A stretch of 37,931 bases of DNA from Streptomyces sp. SolWspMP-5a-2 (GTDB taxonomy: Bacteria; Actinomycetota; Actinomycetes; Streptomycetales; Streptomycetaceae): positions 1 to 37,931 of the forward strand of contig NZ_FMCI01000254.1 of NCBI RefSeq assembly GCF_900091845.1, written 5' to 3'. This document shows positions 24,055 to 32,149 of this stretch, in pieces; the stretch's first letter is position 1, and every line of letters starts with the position of its first letter. The position numbers and the translations under genes were made by a program. Under the pieces are notes generated by a model, which did not search any database, was not told where the DNA came from, and saw nothing but the letters and a program-made list of their open reading frames with translations.

Positions 24055-24627
24055 TCAGCCGAGCAGATCCCGGCGCAGGCGCTCCAGCGCGTCGCGGACG
24101 CGGGTCTTGAAGGTGCCCAGCGGGACACCGAGCCGGGCGGCGCCGTCGGCGTGGGTGGTGCCGTCCAGGTAGACCAGCGTGAGCGCCTGCCGTTGCAGAT
24201 CGGTCAGCCGCTCCAGGCACCGCCTGACCTCGTCCGCGTCCAGCCGGTACAGCACCTGTTCGACGACGCTGTCGTAGTCCGGTGTCGTCGCCAGCCGTGC
24301 GTACTGCTGTTCGCGGCGTGAGGCGCGGGTCCTGGAGCGCGACCGGTCGACGGCACGCCGGTGCGCGATGGCGATCACCCAGCCCGCCACCGTGCCGCGC
24401 TCGGCGCAGAACCGCCCGCTGCTGCTCCACACTTCGGCTATCACCTCCTGGGCGACCTCCTCGGCCTGCGCCACGTCGCGCAGCACGCCCCAGGCGGTGG
24501 CGCGCACCCGCGGGAACAGCGCCGTGTAGAGCACGCTGAACGCCTCGGAGTCGCCCCCGGCGCACGCGCGCATCCACGGGACCAGCGCGTCGGGTCCCGT
24601 CGCGACCAGAACATCGGCTCGGCTCAC
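24055..24627 (-). CDS. ECF-type RNA polymerase sigma factor (SigK-like)
   Basis: This 190-aa protein has region 2 (EAFSVLYTALFPRVRATAW, DVAQAEEVAQEVIAEVW) and region 4 (LTDLQRQALTLVYLDGTTHA, then the recognition helix GVPLGTFKTRVRDALERLR). The layout is that of group-4 (ECF) sigma factors of the SigK/RpoE kind. The GTG at 24627 has GGAGGAGG eight bases upstream; earlier in-frame codons run through low-complexity sequence. No anti-sigma gene follows, since the next gene downstream is the opposing terD. Its regulation must therefore be by an unlinked factor or by another route. Confidence 0.92.
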   Translation of the reverse strand: MSRADVLVATGPDALVPWMRACAGGDSEAFSVLYTALFPRVRATAWGVLRDVAQAEEVAQEVIAEVWSSSGRFCAERGTVAGWVIAIAHRRAVDRSRSRTRASRREQQYARLATTPDYDSVVEQVLYRLDADEVRRCLERLTDLQRQALTLVYLDGTTHADGAARLGVPLGTFKTRVRDALERLRRDLLG

Positions 24628-25064
24628 TGGGTGGCCTCCTCCGGGTGTCCGGGAGACCCTCCCGGCACCTCCCACTCGGCTGCTGCCAACCCTAGACGGG
24701 CACCGGACGGCGAAACGACCGGGGAGAGCGCACCGGCCGCCTCCGGACACGGGCAACCTTGTTCGACCCGGCACGCACCTCCCCCACCCCGGCCACACGC
24801 ACCGGCGCCCCGGGGGTCACCCGCACCCCGTCCGCCCCCACCCGCGCCCCGGGGGTCACCCGCACCCCGTCCGCCCCCACCCGCGCCCCGGCGGCCTCCG
24901 CCACTCCCCTGGCCCTCACCAGCGCCCCGGCGGCCTCCGCCACTCCGCTGGCCCTCACCGGCGCCCCGGCGGTCTCAGCCGTCGCATCCTCCCCGTCCGC
25001 CCGGTCCGCCCGGTCCGCCTCGTCGTCCTGTCAGCCCCGTCCGTACCGTCCGCCCCGTCCGCGC
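24628..25064. other. Repeat-bearing intergenic region
   Basis: This 437-bp spacer separates the ECF sigma gene (-) from the tail of a TetR gene (-). It contains the 39-bp tandem array and then C/G-rich low-complexity sequence. Open frames exist on both strands, but their translations are simple Ala/Pro/Arg/Thr repeats without start signals, so I do not call a gene. Confidence 0.6.
24805..24980. repeat. 39-bp tandem repeat array (about 4.5 units)
   Basis: Two identical 39-bp units (24805-24843 and 24844-24882) are followed by two units of a diverged type (24883-24921 and 24922-24960) sharing the GCGCCCCGG start, then a partial unit. The period is a multiple of three. Read on the plus strand it gives 13-residue repeats such as RAPGVTRTPSAPT, but there is no supported gene. 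Confidence 0.85.
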
Positions 25065-25640
25065 TCACCCGCCGTCCGTCCCGCCTCCCGCGCCCGCGCT
25101 GATCGCCGCCACCACCGCGGCGACGTCCTCGCGCGGCATCGGGTCCGCGTCGAAGGAGTTGTGGATCGACAGGCCCTCCACCAGCGCGTCCAGGGCGCGG
25201 GCGGTGCGCGGGTCGAAGTGCTTGCTCAGCGACGCGCGGCTGGCGCCCATCCAGGACCTGGTGATGCCGAGGACCTCCGGGTTGCGCGAGGCGAACGCGT
25301 ACAGCTCGTAGCAGAGGACCAGCTCCCGGGGGCTCCCCAGGTCGGGGCCGCAGATGATCTCGACGACGGCCGCGCGCGCCTCGGCGATCGTCCCGGCCGC
25401 CTCCAGCCGGGCCCGGTAGCGCAGCGACATCGACTCCGCGAGGCGGGTGAAGGCCTCGACGAGCAGGTGCTTCATGCCGTCGAAGTAGTAGGTCATCGAG
25501 CCGAGCGGGACCTCCGCGGCCTCGGCGACCCGCCGGTGCGTGGTGCCCTCGACGCCGCGCTCGGCGATGACGTCGAGCGCGGCGTCGATGATGCGGTCCC
25601 TGCGCCCGGGATCGTTCGGACCGCGTGAGCTTCCCGTCAC
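25065..25640 (-). CDS. TetR/AcrR-family repressor
   Basis: This 191-aa regulator has an N-terminal HTH: RIIDAALDVIAERG, then TTHRRVAEAAEVPLGSMTYYF with the recognition helix. A helical ligand-binding C-terminal domain follows. GTG 25640 is preceded by GGAGGAAGGAG. The gene is divergent from an MFS transporter, and the 102-bp spacer contains an inverted repeat TGTAC-GTTT-GTACA. The classic arrangement suggests that it represses the transporter and itself until a ligand binds. The ligand is unknown. Confidence 0.9.
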   Translation of the reverse strand: MTGSSRGPNDPGRRDRIIDAALDVIAERGVEGTTHRRVAEAAEVPLGSMTYYFDGMKHLLVEAFTRLAESMSLRYRARLEAAGTIAEARAAVVEIICGPDLGSPRELVLCYELYAFASRNPEVLGITRSWMGASRASLSKHFDPRTARALDALVEGLSIHNSFDADPMPREDVAAVVAAISAGAGGGTDGG

Positions 25641-25670
25641 AGTGATCTCCTTCCTCCACCCGGCACCTGC

Positions 25671-25686
25671 GTGTACGTTTGTACAT
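25671..25686. promoter_or_regulatory. TetR operator candidate
   Basis: TGTAC (25672-25676), a GTTT spacer and GTACA (25681-25685) form an inverted repeat, extendable by one mismatched base on each side. It lies 31 bp from the TetR start and 57 bp from the MFS start. AT content is higher here than nearby, fitting a promoter-operator overlap. Confidence 0.55.
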
Positions 25687-25742
25687 ACTCAGCCCGGGGC
25701 CCTGTCGGCCCTCCCGCGTCCGCGTGAAAGAGCACGTCACTC

Positions 25743-26948
25743 ATGGATCTGGCCACGCGTCGCCGCAGGGCGGCCCTGTTCCTCTTCTTCCTCATACCGG
25801 GTCTGTCGATCTCCTCCTGGGTGACCAGGACCCCGGACATCCGGGACCAACTCGGCGCCTCCACCGCGGAGATGGGCCTCGTGCTGTTCGGTCTCTCCGT
25901 CGGCTCCATGATCGGCATCCTCTGTTCGGGAACACTCGTCACCCGGTTCGGCACCCGGCCGGTGATGGGCGTGGGGACCCTGCTGATCATTCTGAGCATG
26001 GCGGTGGTCGGCGCCGGTGCGACGCTGCCGTCCGCGCCCACCGTCACCGCGGGCCTGTTCCTCTTCGGCGCCGGGATGGGCGCGGGGGAGGTCGCCGTCA
26101 ACATCGACGGCGCCGACGTCGAACGGATCACAGGACGAACCGTACTGCCCACGCTGCACGGGTTCTTCAGCCTGGGCACCGTCGCGGGCGCGTCGGTCGG
26201 CATCCTCTGCACGGCCGTCGCCTTCCCGGTGCACTGGCATCTGGGCGCCGTCGTCCTCGTCCTGGCCGCCATGTTCGGCTACGCGTACCGCTCCATCCCC
26301 GCCGGCGTCGGCAAGGGCGCCGGGCAGGTCCCCGACGAGGGCGGCGCCGCGACCGTCAGGACGGCGGTGTGGAAGGACCGGCGGCTGCTGCTGATGGGCG
26401 GGGTCATCCTGGCCATGGCGCTGGCCGAGGGCGCCGCCAACGACTGGCTGCCGCTGCTCATGGTCGACGGGCACGGCATGGACCCGGCCCTCGGCTCCGC
26501 CGTCTACGCGGGCTTCGCCGCCGCCATGACGGTCGGCCGGTTCGGCGGCGGGCTGCTCATCGACCGGATCGGCCGCGCCCCCGTGGTGCGGGCCAGCGCC
26601 GTCTCCGCGACGGTCGGCATCGCGCTGGTCGTCTTCTCCGACTCGGCCGCGCTGGCCGGTGCGGCGGTCCTCTTCTGGGGCGTGGGAGCGGCGCTCGGCT
26701 TCCCGGTCACGCTCTCCGCGGCCGGTGACTCCGGCCCCGACTCGGCGGCCCGGGTCAGCCTGGTCGCGATGATCGGCTACGTGGCGTTCCTCGTCGGGCC
26801 CCCGGGCCTCGGTTTCCTCGGCGACCACTACGGCCTGCGCACCGCCATGATCGTCGTCCTGGCCTGCACCGCCGTCGCGGTCTTCCTGGCGCCCGCGGTC
26901 GGCGGACGCAGGACCGCCCCCGCCCCCGACGCCCCGGTCACTCCCTGA
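25743..26948 (+). CDS. MFS transporter (YbjJ/fucose-permease-like, 12 TM)
   Basis: This 401-aa protein has about twelve hydrophobic segments and opens with ALFLFFLIPGLSISSWVTRTPDIRD, a start characteristic of the YbjJ-like MFS branch. A TRFGTRPVMG loop after TM2 and a VGRFGGGLLIDRIGR loop in the second half are the motif-A equivalents. Substrates of this branch are mostly unknown, with sugars, drugs or small acids proposed. It is divergent from, and probably repressed by, the TetR gene. Its 3' end overlaps the convergent GlxA-type regulator by 11 bases. I see no clear Shine-Dalgarno directly before the ATG. Confidence 0.88.
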   Translation: MDLATRRRRAALFLFFLIPGLSISSWVTRTPDIRDQLGASTAEMGLVLFGLSVGSMIGILCSGTLVTRFGTRPVMGVGTLLIILSMAVVGAGATLPSAPTVTAGLFLFGAGMGAGEVAVNIDGADVERITGRTVLPTLHGFFSLGTVAGASVGILCTAVAFPVHWHLGAVVLVLAAMFGYAYRSIPAGVGKGAGQVPDEGGAATVRTAVWKDRRLLLMGGVILAMALAEGAANDWLPLLMVDGHGMDPALGSAVYAGFAAAMTVGRFGGGLLIDRIGRAPVVRASAVSATVGIALVVFSDSAALAGAAVLFWGVGAALGFPVTLSAAGDSGPDSAARVSLVAMIGYVAFLVGPPGLGFLGDHYGLRTAMIVVLACTAVAVFLAPAVGGRRTAPAPDAPVTP

Positions 26949-27936
26949 CCGGACGCGGCCGGTGCCCGGTGGTGCGGAAGCGGGCCCGGTAGGTGGTGGG
27001 CGGGACGCCCAGGGTGTTCCGGAAGGCGCGGCGCAGGCTCTCCGAGGAGCCGAACCCGGCCTGGCGGGCGACCTGTTCGACCGTGTCGTCCCCCGCTTCG
27101 AGGAGCGCCCGCGCGGCCTCGACGCGCACCGACTCGACGAACCGGCCCGGTGTCGTGCCGACCTTCTCCCGGAAGAGCCGCCGCAGATGACGGGTGCTCA
27201 GGCCCGCCTCCGCGGCCAGCGAGGCGAGTGGGTGGTCGGCAGCCGGGTCGGCCGTCACCGCGTCCAGGACCCGGCGCAGGGCCGGATCGAGGTGGCGTTC
27301 CGGCGCGAGCCGGACGCTGAACTGCGACTGGCCGCCGGGCCTGGCCATGAAGACGACGAGCTTGCGCGCCACGTCCCGGGCCGGTCCCGCGCCGTGATCC
27401 TCCTCGATCAGGGCGAGCGCGAGGTCGATGCCGGCCGTCACCCCTGCGGAGGTGATGATCCGGCCGTCGCGCACGAAGAGCGGGTCCGTCTCCACCGCGA
27501 CCCGGGGGAACCTGGCCGCCAGTTCGGCCGCCAACTGCCAGTGGGTGGCGGCCCGTCGGCCCTCCAGGAGCCCGGCCTCGGCCAGCACGAAGGCGCCCGC
27601 GCAGACCGAGGCGACCCGGTCGGCCCGGCCGCTCAGCTCGGTCACCGCCCCGATCAGCGCGTCGTCGGCGGGCCCGAAGGCGGTCGTCTCGCGGCCGGGG
27701 ACCACCAGCGTGCCGATCCGTCCGGGCAGGTCGGCGGGGGTGCCGTCGACGCCGATCCGCACCCCGGCCGAGGTGCGGACGTCCCGCCCGGTGAGCGAGA
27801 CGAGCCGCACGTCGTAGGCGGCGCCGTAGGCGTTGGCGGTGGTGAAGACCTCCACGGGCCCTGTCACGTCGAGCAGTTGGACGTCGTCGAAGGCGACGAC
27901 GGCCACCACGTGCCGGGCCGGGGCTACTCGGGCCAC
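26938..27936 (-). CDS. GlxA-family AraC-type transcriptional regulator
   Basis: This 332-aa protein has an N-terminal DJ-1/PfpI-like domain: VVAFDDVQLLDVTGPVEVF, then VASVCAGAFVLAEAGLL with the nucleophile-elbow Cys, and TSAGVTAGIDLALALIEED. A C-terminal AraC HTH pair follows (LASLAAEAGLSTRHLRRLF, VEQVARQAGFGSSESLRRAF). This is the GlxA/FtrA architecture. GTG 27936 has GGAG six bases upstream and overlaps the end of the HD-domain gene by 13 bases, so the two form an operon. It probably regulates the HD gene or a nearby catabolic function. The effector is unknown. Confidence 0.92.
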   Translation of the reverse strand: MARVAPARHVVAVVAFDDVQLLDVTGPVEVFTTANAYGAAYDVRLVSLTGRDVRTSAGVRIGVDGTPADLPGRIGTLVVPGRETTAFGPADDALIGAVTELSGRADRVASVCAGAFVLAEAGLLEGRRAATHWQLAAELAARFPRVAVETDPLFVRDGRIITSAGVTAGIDLALALIEEDHGAGPARDVARKLVVFMARPGGQSQFSVRLAPERHLDPALRRVLDAVTADPAADHPLASLAAEAGLSTRHLRRLFREKVGTTPGRFVESVRVEAARALLEAGDDTVEQVARQAGFGSSESLRRAFRNTLGVPPTTYRARFRTTGHRPRPVRE

Positions 27937-28562
27937 GCGGACTCCAGGACGGTGGTCACGAAGTCGCCGCGCCGGAAGCCGGGCACGTGGTGCTCCAGCA
28001 CGTCGGCCTTGACGTTGCCGAACGTCGTCTCCGGCTTCGGGCGGACCCCGTCGGTGAACGCCTGGAGGATGCGCCGCTTGAAGCCGGGGCGCGGGTGCAG
28101 GGCGACGACGGCCTCCCGCTCCCCCGCCGGGACGTCGTCGAAGCCGATGCCCAGGACGTCGTACTCGACCCCCGCCGTCACCAGGGCGACCTCGGGTTCC
28201 ATGAACTCGGGGACGCCGGGGGTGGTGTGCAGGGCGATCGCCGTCCAGACCCGCCGGACGCCGTCCTCGGGCACCCCGTGGCTCTCCAGGAACCGCCTGG
28301 CCTCGTCGGCGCCGTCCACCTCGAAGCGGCGGCCGCTGGCGTGGAAGCGCGCGTCGAGGCCGAGGTCGTGGAACATCGCCCCGACGTAGAGCAGTTCGGG
28401 GTCGAAGGCGAGGCCGCGGCGGCGGCCCTGGAGGCTGCCCCAGAAGTAGACCCGGCGGGAGTGGTGGTAGATGAGGTCGCTGGTGGTGTCCCGCACCAGC
28501 TCGCCCGCCGCTGCCGCCAGCTCGGTGTCCGGTACCTTCACGCCCGCCGCGGTGTCCGTCAT
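27924..28562 (-). CDS. HD-domain hydrolase (cyanamide-hydratase-like)
   Basis: This 212-aa protein has IYHHSRRVYFWG with the first metal His and LLYVGAMFHDLGL with the HD pair. A later ALHTTPG and an EYDVLGIGFDD segment complete the metal site, as in the cyanamide hydratase/YfbR-like HD group. Members hydrate small nitriles or act as phosphohydrolases; the substrate here cannot be read. ATG 28562 has a GAGGGCGG stretch upstream. It is translated just before the GlxA-type regulator, whose start lies inside its final codons. Confidence 0.87.
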   Translation of the reverse strand: MTDTAAGVKVPDTELAAAAGELVRDTTSDLIYHHSRRVYFWGSLQGRRRGLAFDPELLYVGAMFHDLGLDARFHASGRRFEVDGADEARRFLESHGVPEDGVRRVWTAIALHTTPGVPEFMEPEVALVTAGVEYDVLGIGFDDVPAGEREAVVALHPRPGFKRRILQAFTDGVRPKPETTFGNVKADVLEHHVPGFRRGDFVTTVLESAWPE

Positions 28563-28798
28563 GGTGTCCGCCCTCTCGTCCGTGCTCCGCGCCCGGCCGC
28601 CGTGCGCGCCGGACCCCGCCCGTCCCTCGGGCTCGCCTCCAGCCTCGCCGCCGGGACGGGGGTCGGGCCATGGCCACGGGGCCGGGCATCCCACGGATAC
28701 GGCCATGGTCACAGGAACGGGGGCGGGGCGCCTGCCGGAGCCCCGCGCGACGGGCCCCCGGGGCGTCCCGGCAGCCCCCTGATGGACGGACGTCGCGG

Positions 28799-30505
28799 TC
28801 AGTGACCGGTGCCGGTGGCCCAGAGTTCGCTGTCGCCGTCGCGGATGGTGATGTTGCCGTCGCCCTGCAACGTCAGCACCGCGTTCTCGTGGCCGCTGGT
28901 GTCGCTCGCCCAGATCGGTTTCCGCTCGGCGTCGTAGACGACCAGGTTGCCGTCGCTCTGGAACTCCGCGGTGGCGCCCGCCCCGAGGGTCTTGCTCGCC
29001 CAACGGGGCTTGTTCTCCTCGTCGTAGGCGACCAGGTTGCCGTCCCGCTGGAGGACGAGCTGGATCTTCGCCGCGACCAGTTCGCCGCCGAGCCGCAGGA
29101 CGAGAGGCTGGTCGATCACCAGCTCCTCCGGCGGGGCCTCGCCCTCGTCGCCGTTCTGCGCGGGGTCCTGGGCCTCGGGGGACGTGTCCTTGGCGTCCTC
29201 CCCGCCGTCTCCGCCGTCGGCCTCGTCTGCGCCGTCGTCCTTCTTCTGGTCGGCGGGTTGGGCGGACGCCGAGGCGTTCGCCCGGTCGGCGGCGCGTCCC
29301 CGCGCGTCCTTCTCGGCGTCGGAGCCGGGCAGGAGCGCCAGCCCACCGGCCACGACGGCGCCGACGGCGACCACCGCGGCGGCGATCAGCGCGATCCTGC
29401 GCCCGGCGCCCGGCCTGGCGCCGCCGTCCTGAGCACCCGGTACGGGCGTCGTGGGCGGGGGCCCGAACGGCGAGCCGTGGGCGACCTGGGTGGGGACCGG
29501 CGCCGTCGGGAGGCTCCCGGGCACCTGAGCCGGCGGGGCGGCGGGGAGCGCGGGCACGTGGACGGTGGGGGCGGCGGCGTCCCGGTCCGCGGCGGACGCG
29601 TCGAGGGCGGTCGGCACCGGGGTGGGCACCGCGACGGTGCCGGGGACGGCCTCCTCCGGGTCGGGCACGGAGATCAGCCGGTAGTGCGGGTCGTTCGCCA
29701 ACGAGGTGTGCGAGTCGCAGAGTTCGACGATCTCGGCGGGTGCGGGACGGCGCTCGGGGTCGCGGTCGGTGCAGGCCGCGAGGATCTCGGCGAGCCGCGG
29801 TTCGACGGACCCCAGGTCGATGTCGCCGTGCACGGTGCGGTAGGCGACCGCGGAGAAGGAGCCGTCGCCGTAGGGGGGCCTGCCGGTCGCCGCGAAGGCC
29901 ACGGTGGCGCCGAGCGCGAAGACGTCGGCGGCGACCCCCGTCGGCTCGCCCCGGTACGCCTCGGGCGCGGTGAACCCGGGGGTGCCCGCGGTGTGTCCGA
30001 CCTGGGTCAGCGCGGACTGCCCGGCCACCCGCGCGATCCCGAAGTCGATGAGCTGCGGGCCGACCGGGGAGAGGATGACGTTCTGCGGCTTGACGTCGCG
30101 GTGCAGGATGTCGTGGTCGTGGATGTCGGACAGCCCCTCGGCCAGCGCGGCGAGGAGGGCGAGGCAGAGCGGCGGGGGCAGCGGGCCCGACGTGCGCACG
30201 GCGGAGTAGAGGGTACGGCCCGGCACGTACTCGGTGGCGAACCAGTACGGGGGCTCGTCGAGACCGCAGTCGATGAGCGAGGCGCTGTAGGCGCTGCGCA
30301 CGGTGTGCAGGGTGCCCACCTCGCGCCGGAACCGCTCCAGGGCCTGGTCCTCGTACTGGAACTGGTCACCGATCACCTTGATCGCGACCGGTCGGCCGCC
30401 GGGCGTGCTGCCCAGGTAGACGGTGCCCATCCCGCCCGCTCCGAGGCGCCCGGTGAGACGGTAGCGGCCGATCTTGACCGGATCGGTGTCGGAAAGGGGA
30501 TGCAC
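28799..30505 (-). CDS. Membrane Ser/Thr protein kinase with bulb-lectin-like sensor domain
   Basis: This 568-aa protein has a Hanks-type kinase domain with LGAGGMGTVY (21-30), Lys43 in AIK, HRDVKPQN (135-142), DFG (154-156) and an APE-like TAPEAY. A Pro-rich linker runs over about 281-365. One transmembrane helix (371-393) is followed by an acidic Asp/Glu-rich spacer. The extracellular end (about 455-568) has three repeats of the QxDGNxVxY kind (LQRDGNLVAYD, FQSDGNLVVYD, LQGDGNITIRD), typical of bulb-type mannose-binding lectins. There are no PASTA repeats. It probably senses a cell-wall or carbohydrate ligand. GTG 30505 has GGGAGGA about ten bases upstream. It is a single gene. Confidence 0.93.
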   Translation of the reverse strand: MHPLSDTDPVKIGRYRLTGRLGAGGMGTVYLGSTPGGRPVAIKVIGDQFQYEDQALERFRREVGTLHTVRSAYSASLIDCGLDEPPYWFATEYVPGRTLYSAVRTSGPLPPPLCLALLAALAEGLSDIHDHDILHRDVKPQNVILSPVGPQLIDFGIARVAGQSALTQVGHTAGTPGFTAPEAYRGEPTGVAADVFALGATVAFAATGRPPYGDGSFSAVAYRTVHGDIDLGSVEPRLAEILAACTDRDPERRPAPAEIVELCDSHTSLANDPHYRLISVPDPEEAVPGTVAVPTPVPTALDASAADRDAAAPTVHVPALPAAPPAQVPGSLPTAPVPTQVAHGSPFGPPPTTPVPGAQDGGARPGAGRRIALIAAAVVAVGAVVAGGLALLPGSDAEKDARGRAADRANASASAQPADQKKDDGADEADGGDGGEDAKDTSPEAQDPAQNGDEGEAPPEELVIDQPLVLRLGGELVAAKIQLVLQRDGNLVAYDEENKPRWASKTLGAGATAEFQSDGNLVVYDAERKPIWASDTSGHENAVLTLQGDGNITIRDGDSELWATGTGH

Positions 30506-30910
30506 GGCGTGGAATTCCTCCCAGGATGACCTGCCGGCCGCACCCGTCCGTGGACCCGGGGCTTGCAGGGATCACGCCGCTCGCGATGCAGCGTACGTGG
30601 CTGACGAGCCGCGTCGCCACGCAACAGCCGGTGACCGGATCATACGTCAGACGCCGCCCCCGCCGCCCGCCCGGAGGTCACTTCCGGGGCGCGAACGGGG
30701 CCGGGATGGGCCCCAGGACGGGTCGCCGCACCCCCTCGCCACGCACCTTCGCCGTCCGCGAACACCCGCCCCGAGCACCGCAGTTGCGCGAGCACAGAGG
30801 TGCGGCGACGGACGGCGGGCGGTCAACGCCCCTCACCCCCGCACCCGTCGGGCGGCGAGCGGAACAAGGAAGAACAGCCGTGACACACCGTCACGCACAG
30901 CGACGCCCCG
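30506..30910. other. Intergenic region upstream of the kinase gene
   Basis: This 405-bp spacer contains TATGAT (30644-30639, minus strand), a good -10 for the kinase gene but without a matching -35. A 6-bp hairpin CGTGAC-ACACC-GTCACG (30879-30895) lies just past the TetR stop and may terminate it. I see no convincing ORF. Confidence 0.5.
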
Positions 30911-31546
30911 TCAACTCCCCTCCGGCCCGGCGGCGTCGGGCGCCGCGTCCACGGCCTCGACCGCCGCGGCGGTGAGACGGCGCGCGGTGGCGACGAGGCT
31001 GGCGATCGCGTCGTCGGGCGCCAGACCGCACAGATCGAGCAGGGTGAACACCGACTCGGCGCTGATGACGACGGCGAGGGCGCGGACCAACTGCTCGACC
31101 TCCGGCCGCCCGGCGAGTCCGCCGCCCTCCACCCAGGGGGCGAGGGCGTGCTCGATGAGCGCGAACCGCTGCGCCGGGCGGTCCTTGGCCGTCGAGGGCT
31201 TCCCGACGGTCGCCGCGACGACGGCGCGGACCGCGCCCTGCCGCCTGAGCACCGCCCGACCGAGGACCTCCGCCGCCTGCCCGATCCGGCGGACCGGGTC
31301 GTCGTCGTCCACCACCGCCCGCAACGCCGCGACCTGGTCCTCCACCATGACGGCGGCCCGCAGCAGCGAGACGAGGTCGGGGAAGTAGCGGTAGGCGGTG
31401 GCCTCGGAGACCCGGGCCCGCCGCGCGATCGCCGACATCCTGATCTCGGCGCCGCTGTCGGCGAGTTCGCGGGTGGCGTCGATGATCGCGGACCTGGTCC
31501 GCTCCATCTGGTTGGTGCGCCCGTGCGGGCGACTCTGCTCGTCCAT
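30911..31546 (-). CDS. TetR-family transcriptional regulator
   Basis: This 211-aa regulator has an N-terminal HTH (RSAIIDATRELADSG, then MSAIARRARVSEATAYRYF) followed by a helical ligand domain and a Ala/Glu-rich C-terminus. ATG 31546 has GGAGGG about seven bases upstream. It is divergent from a cupin gene. The 141-bp spacer carries a complete promoter for the cupin gene with repeated CACGAAGAGAG elements, one of them covering the -35 box, so repression of the cupin and membrane-protein genes is likely. The ligand is unknown. Confidence 0.9.
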   Translation of the reverse strand: MDEQSRPHGRTNQMERTRSAIIDATRELADSGAEIRMSAIARRARVSEATAYRYFPDLVSLLRAAVMVEDQVAALRAVVDDDDPVRRIGQAAEVLGRAVLRRQGAVRAVVAATVGKPSTAKDRPAQRFALIEHALAPWVEGGGLAGRPEVEQLVRALAVVISAESVFTLLDLCGLAPDDAIASLVATARRLTAAAVEAVDAAPDAAGPEGS

Positions 31547-31584
31547 GACCGTCCCTCCGTGTCGCCCCCGACTCTATCGCGCAG

Positions 31585-31652
31585 CTCTCACGAAGAGAGT
31601 AGACCCCGCTCGCGAGAGTGCACTTGCACGAAGAGAGGATCGTCCCTAGAGT
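31585..31652 (+). promoter_or_regulatory. Cupin-operon promoter with TetR operator repeats
   Basis: TTGCAC (31624-31629), a 17-bp spacer and TAGAGT (31647-31652) form a sigma-70-type promoter. CACGAAGAGAG occurs at 31589-31599 and 31627-31637, the second copy overlapping the -35. The first copy is part of a perfect inverted repeat CTCTC-ACGAA-GAGAG (31585-31599), and CTCGCGAG (31609-31616) lies between. Confidence 0.65.
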
Positions 31653-31687
31653 CATGGCAACGGCAATCACCTGACAGGGGAGGCTCC

Positions 31688-32149
31688 ATGGTCGCGGTGT
31701 CGATCGTCGGTCCCGACGACGGCGAACTCATCGTCAGCGGTCCGTCGAGGATCCGGATTCTCGAGGACGGCAGCAGCACCGAACACCGGCTGGGGATGGC
31801 GGAGATCACCATTCCGCCGCACACCCCAGGACCGCCCCAGCACCGCCACGCGCAGCACGACGAGGGCTTCTACGTGCTCTCGGGCAGCGTGCGGTTCACG
31901 GTGGGCGAGGACGACCACGACGCCCCGGCGGGCACCTGGGTCATGGTCCCGCCCGGCGCCCCGCACACCTTCGCCAACGTGGGCGACACGACGGCGGTCA
32001 TGCTCAACACCTTCACGCCCGACCTGTACGTGCAGTACTTCCGCGACCTCAGGGACATGGTGGCGGCGGGGCAGCCGCTCACCCCCGACTCGGTGGCGGG
32101 CGTCTGGACGAAGTACGGGACCGAGCCGTCGACGGAGTACGCGCCGTGA
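31688..32149 (+). CDS. Cupin-domain protein
   Basis: This 153-aa single-cupin protein has motif 1 QHRHAQHDEGFYVLSG (His52, His54 and Glu59 as metal ligands) and motif 2 VPPGAPHTFANVGD with the fourth His. The fold suits a small dioxygenase, isomerase or sensor, but the reaction cannot be told. ATG 31688 has GGGGAGG four to five bases upstream. Its stop overlaps the start of a small membrane protein (GTGA), and it is probably repressed by the divergent TetR. Confidence 0.9.
   Translation: MVAVSIVGPDDGELIVSGPSRIRILEDGSSTEHRLGMAEITIPPHTPGPPQHRHAQHDEGFYVLSGSVRFTVGEDDHDAPAGTWVMVPPGAPHTFANVGDTTAVMLNTFTPDLYVQYFRDLRDMVAAGQPLTPDSVAGVWTKYGTEPSTEYAP

Noticed and set aside
24692..24958. Repetitive 88-aa protein from the 39-bp array
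   Set aside because: There is no start signal or domain, and both strands are open over the repeats. It is better explained as low-complexity repeat DNA.
24805..24980. CRISPR array
   Set aside because: The repeats are directly adjacent with no unique spacers, and no cas genes are present.
26938..28689. A 583-codon frame extending the GlxA-type regulator upstream
   Set aside because: The extra residues lie over the HD-domain gene in another frame. GTG 27936 with GGAG upstream fits the DJ-1 domain start.
30526..30975. A plus-strand ORF upstream of the kinase that runs into the TetR gene, with a Shine-Dalgarno-like site before an internal GTG near 30880
   Set aside because: The peptide is Arg/Pro low-complexity and overlaps the 3' end of the TetR gene. 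There is no sign of selection for coding.
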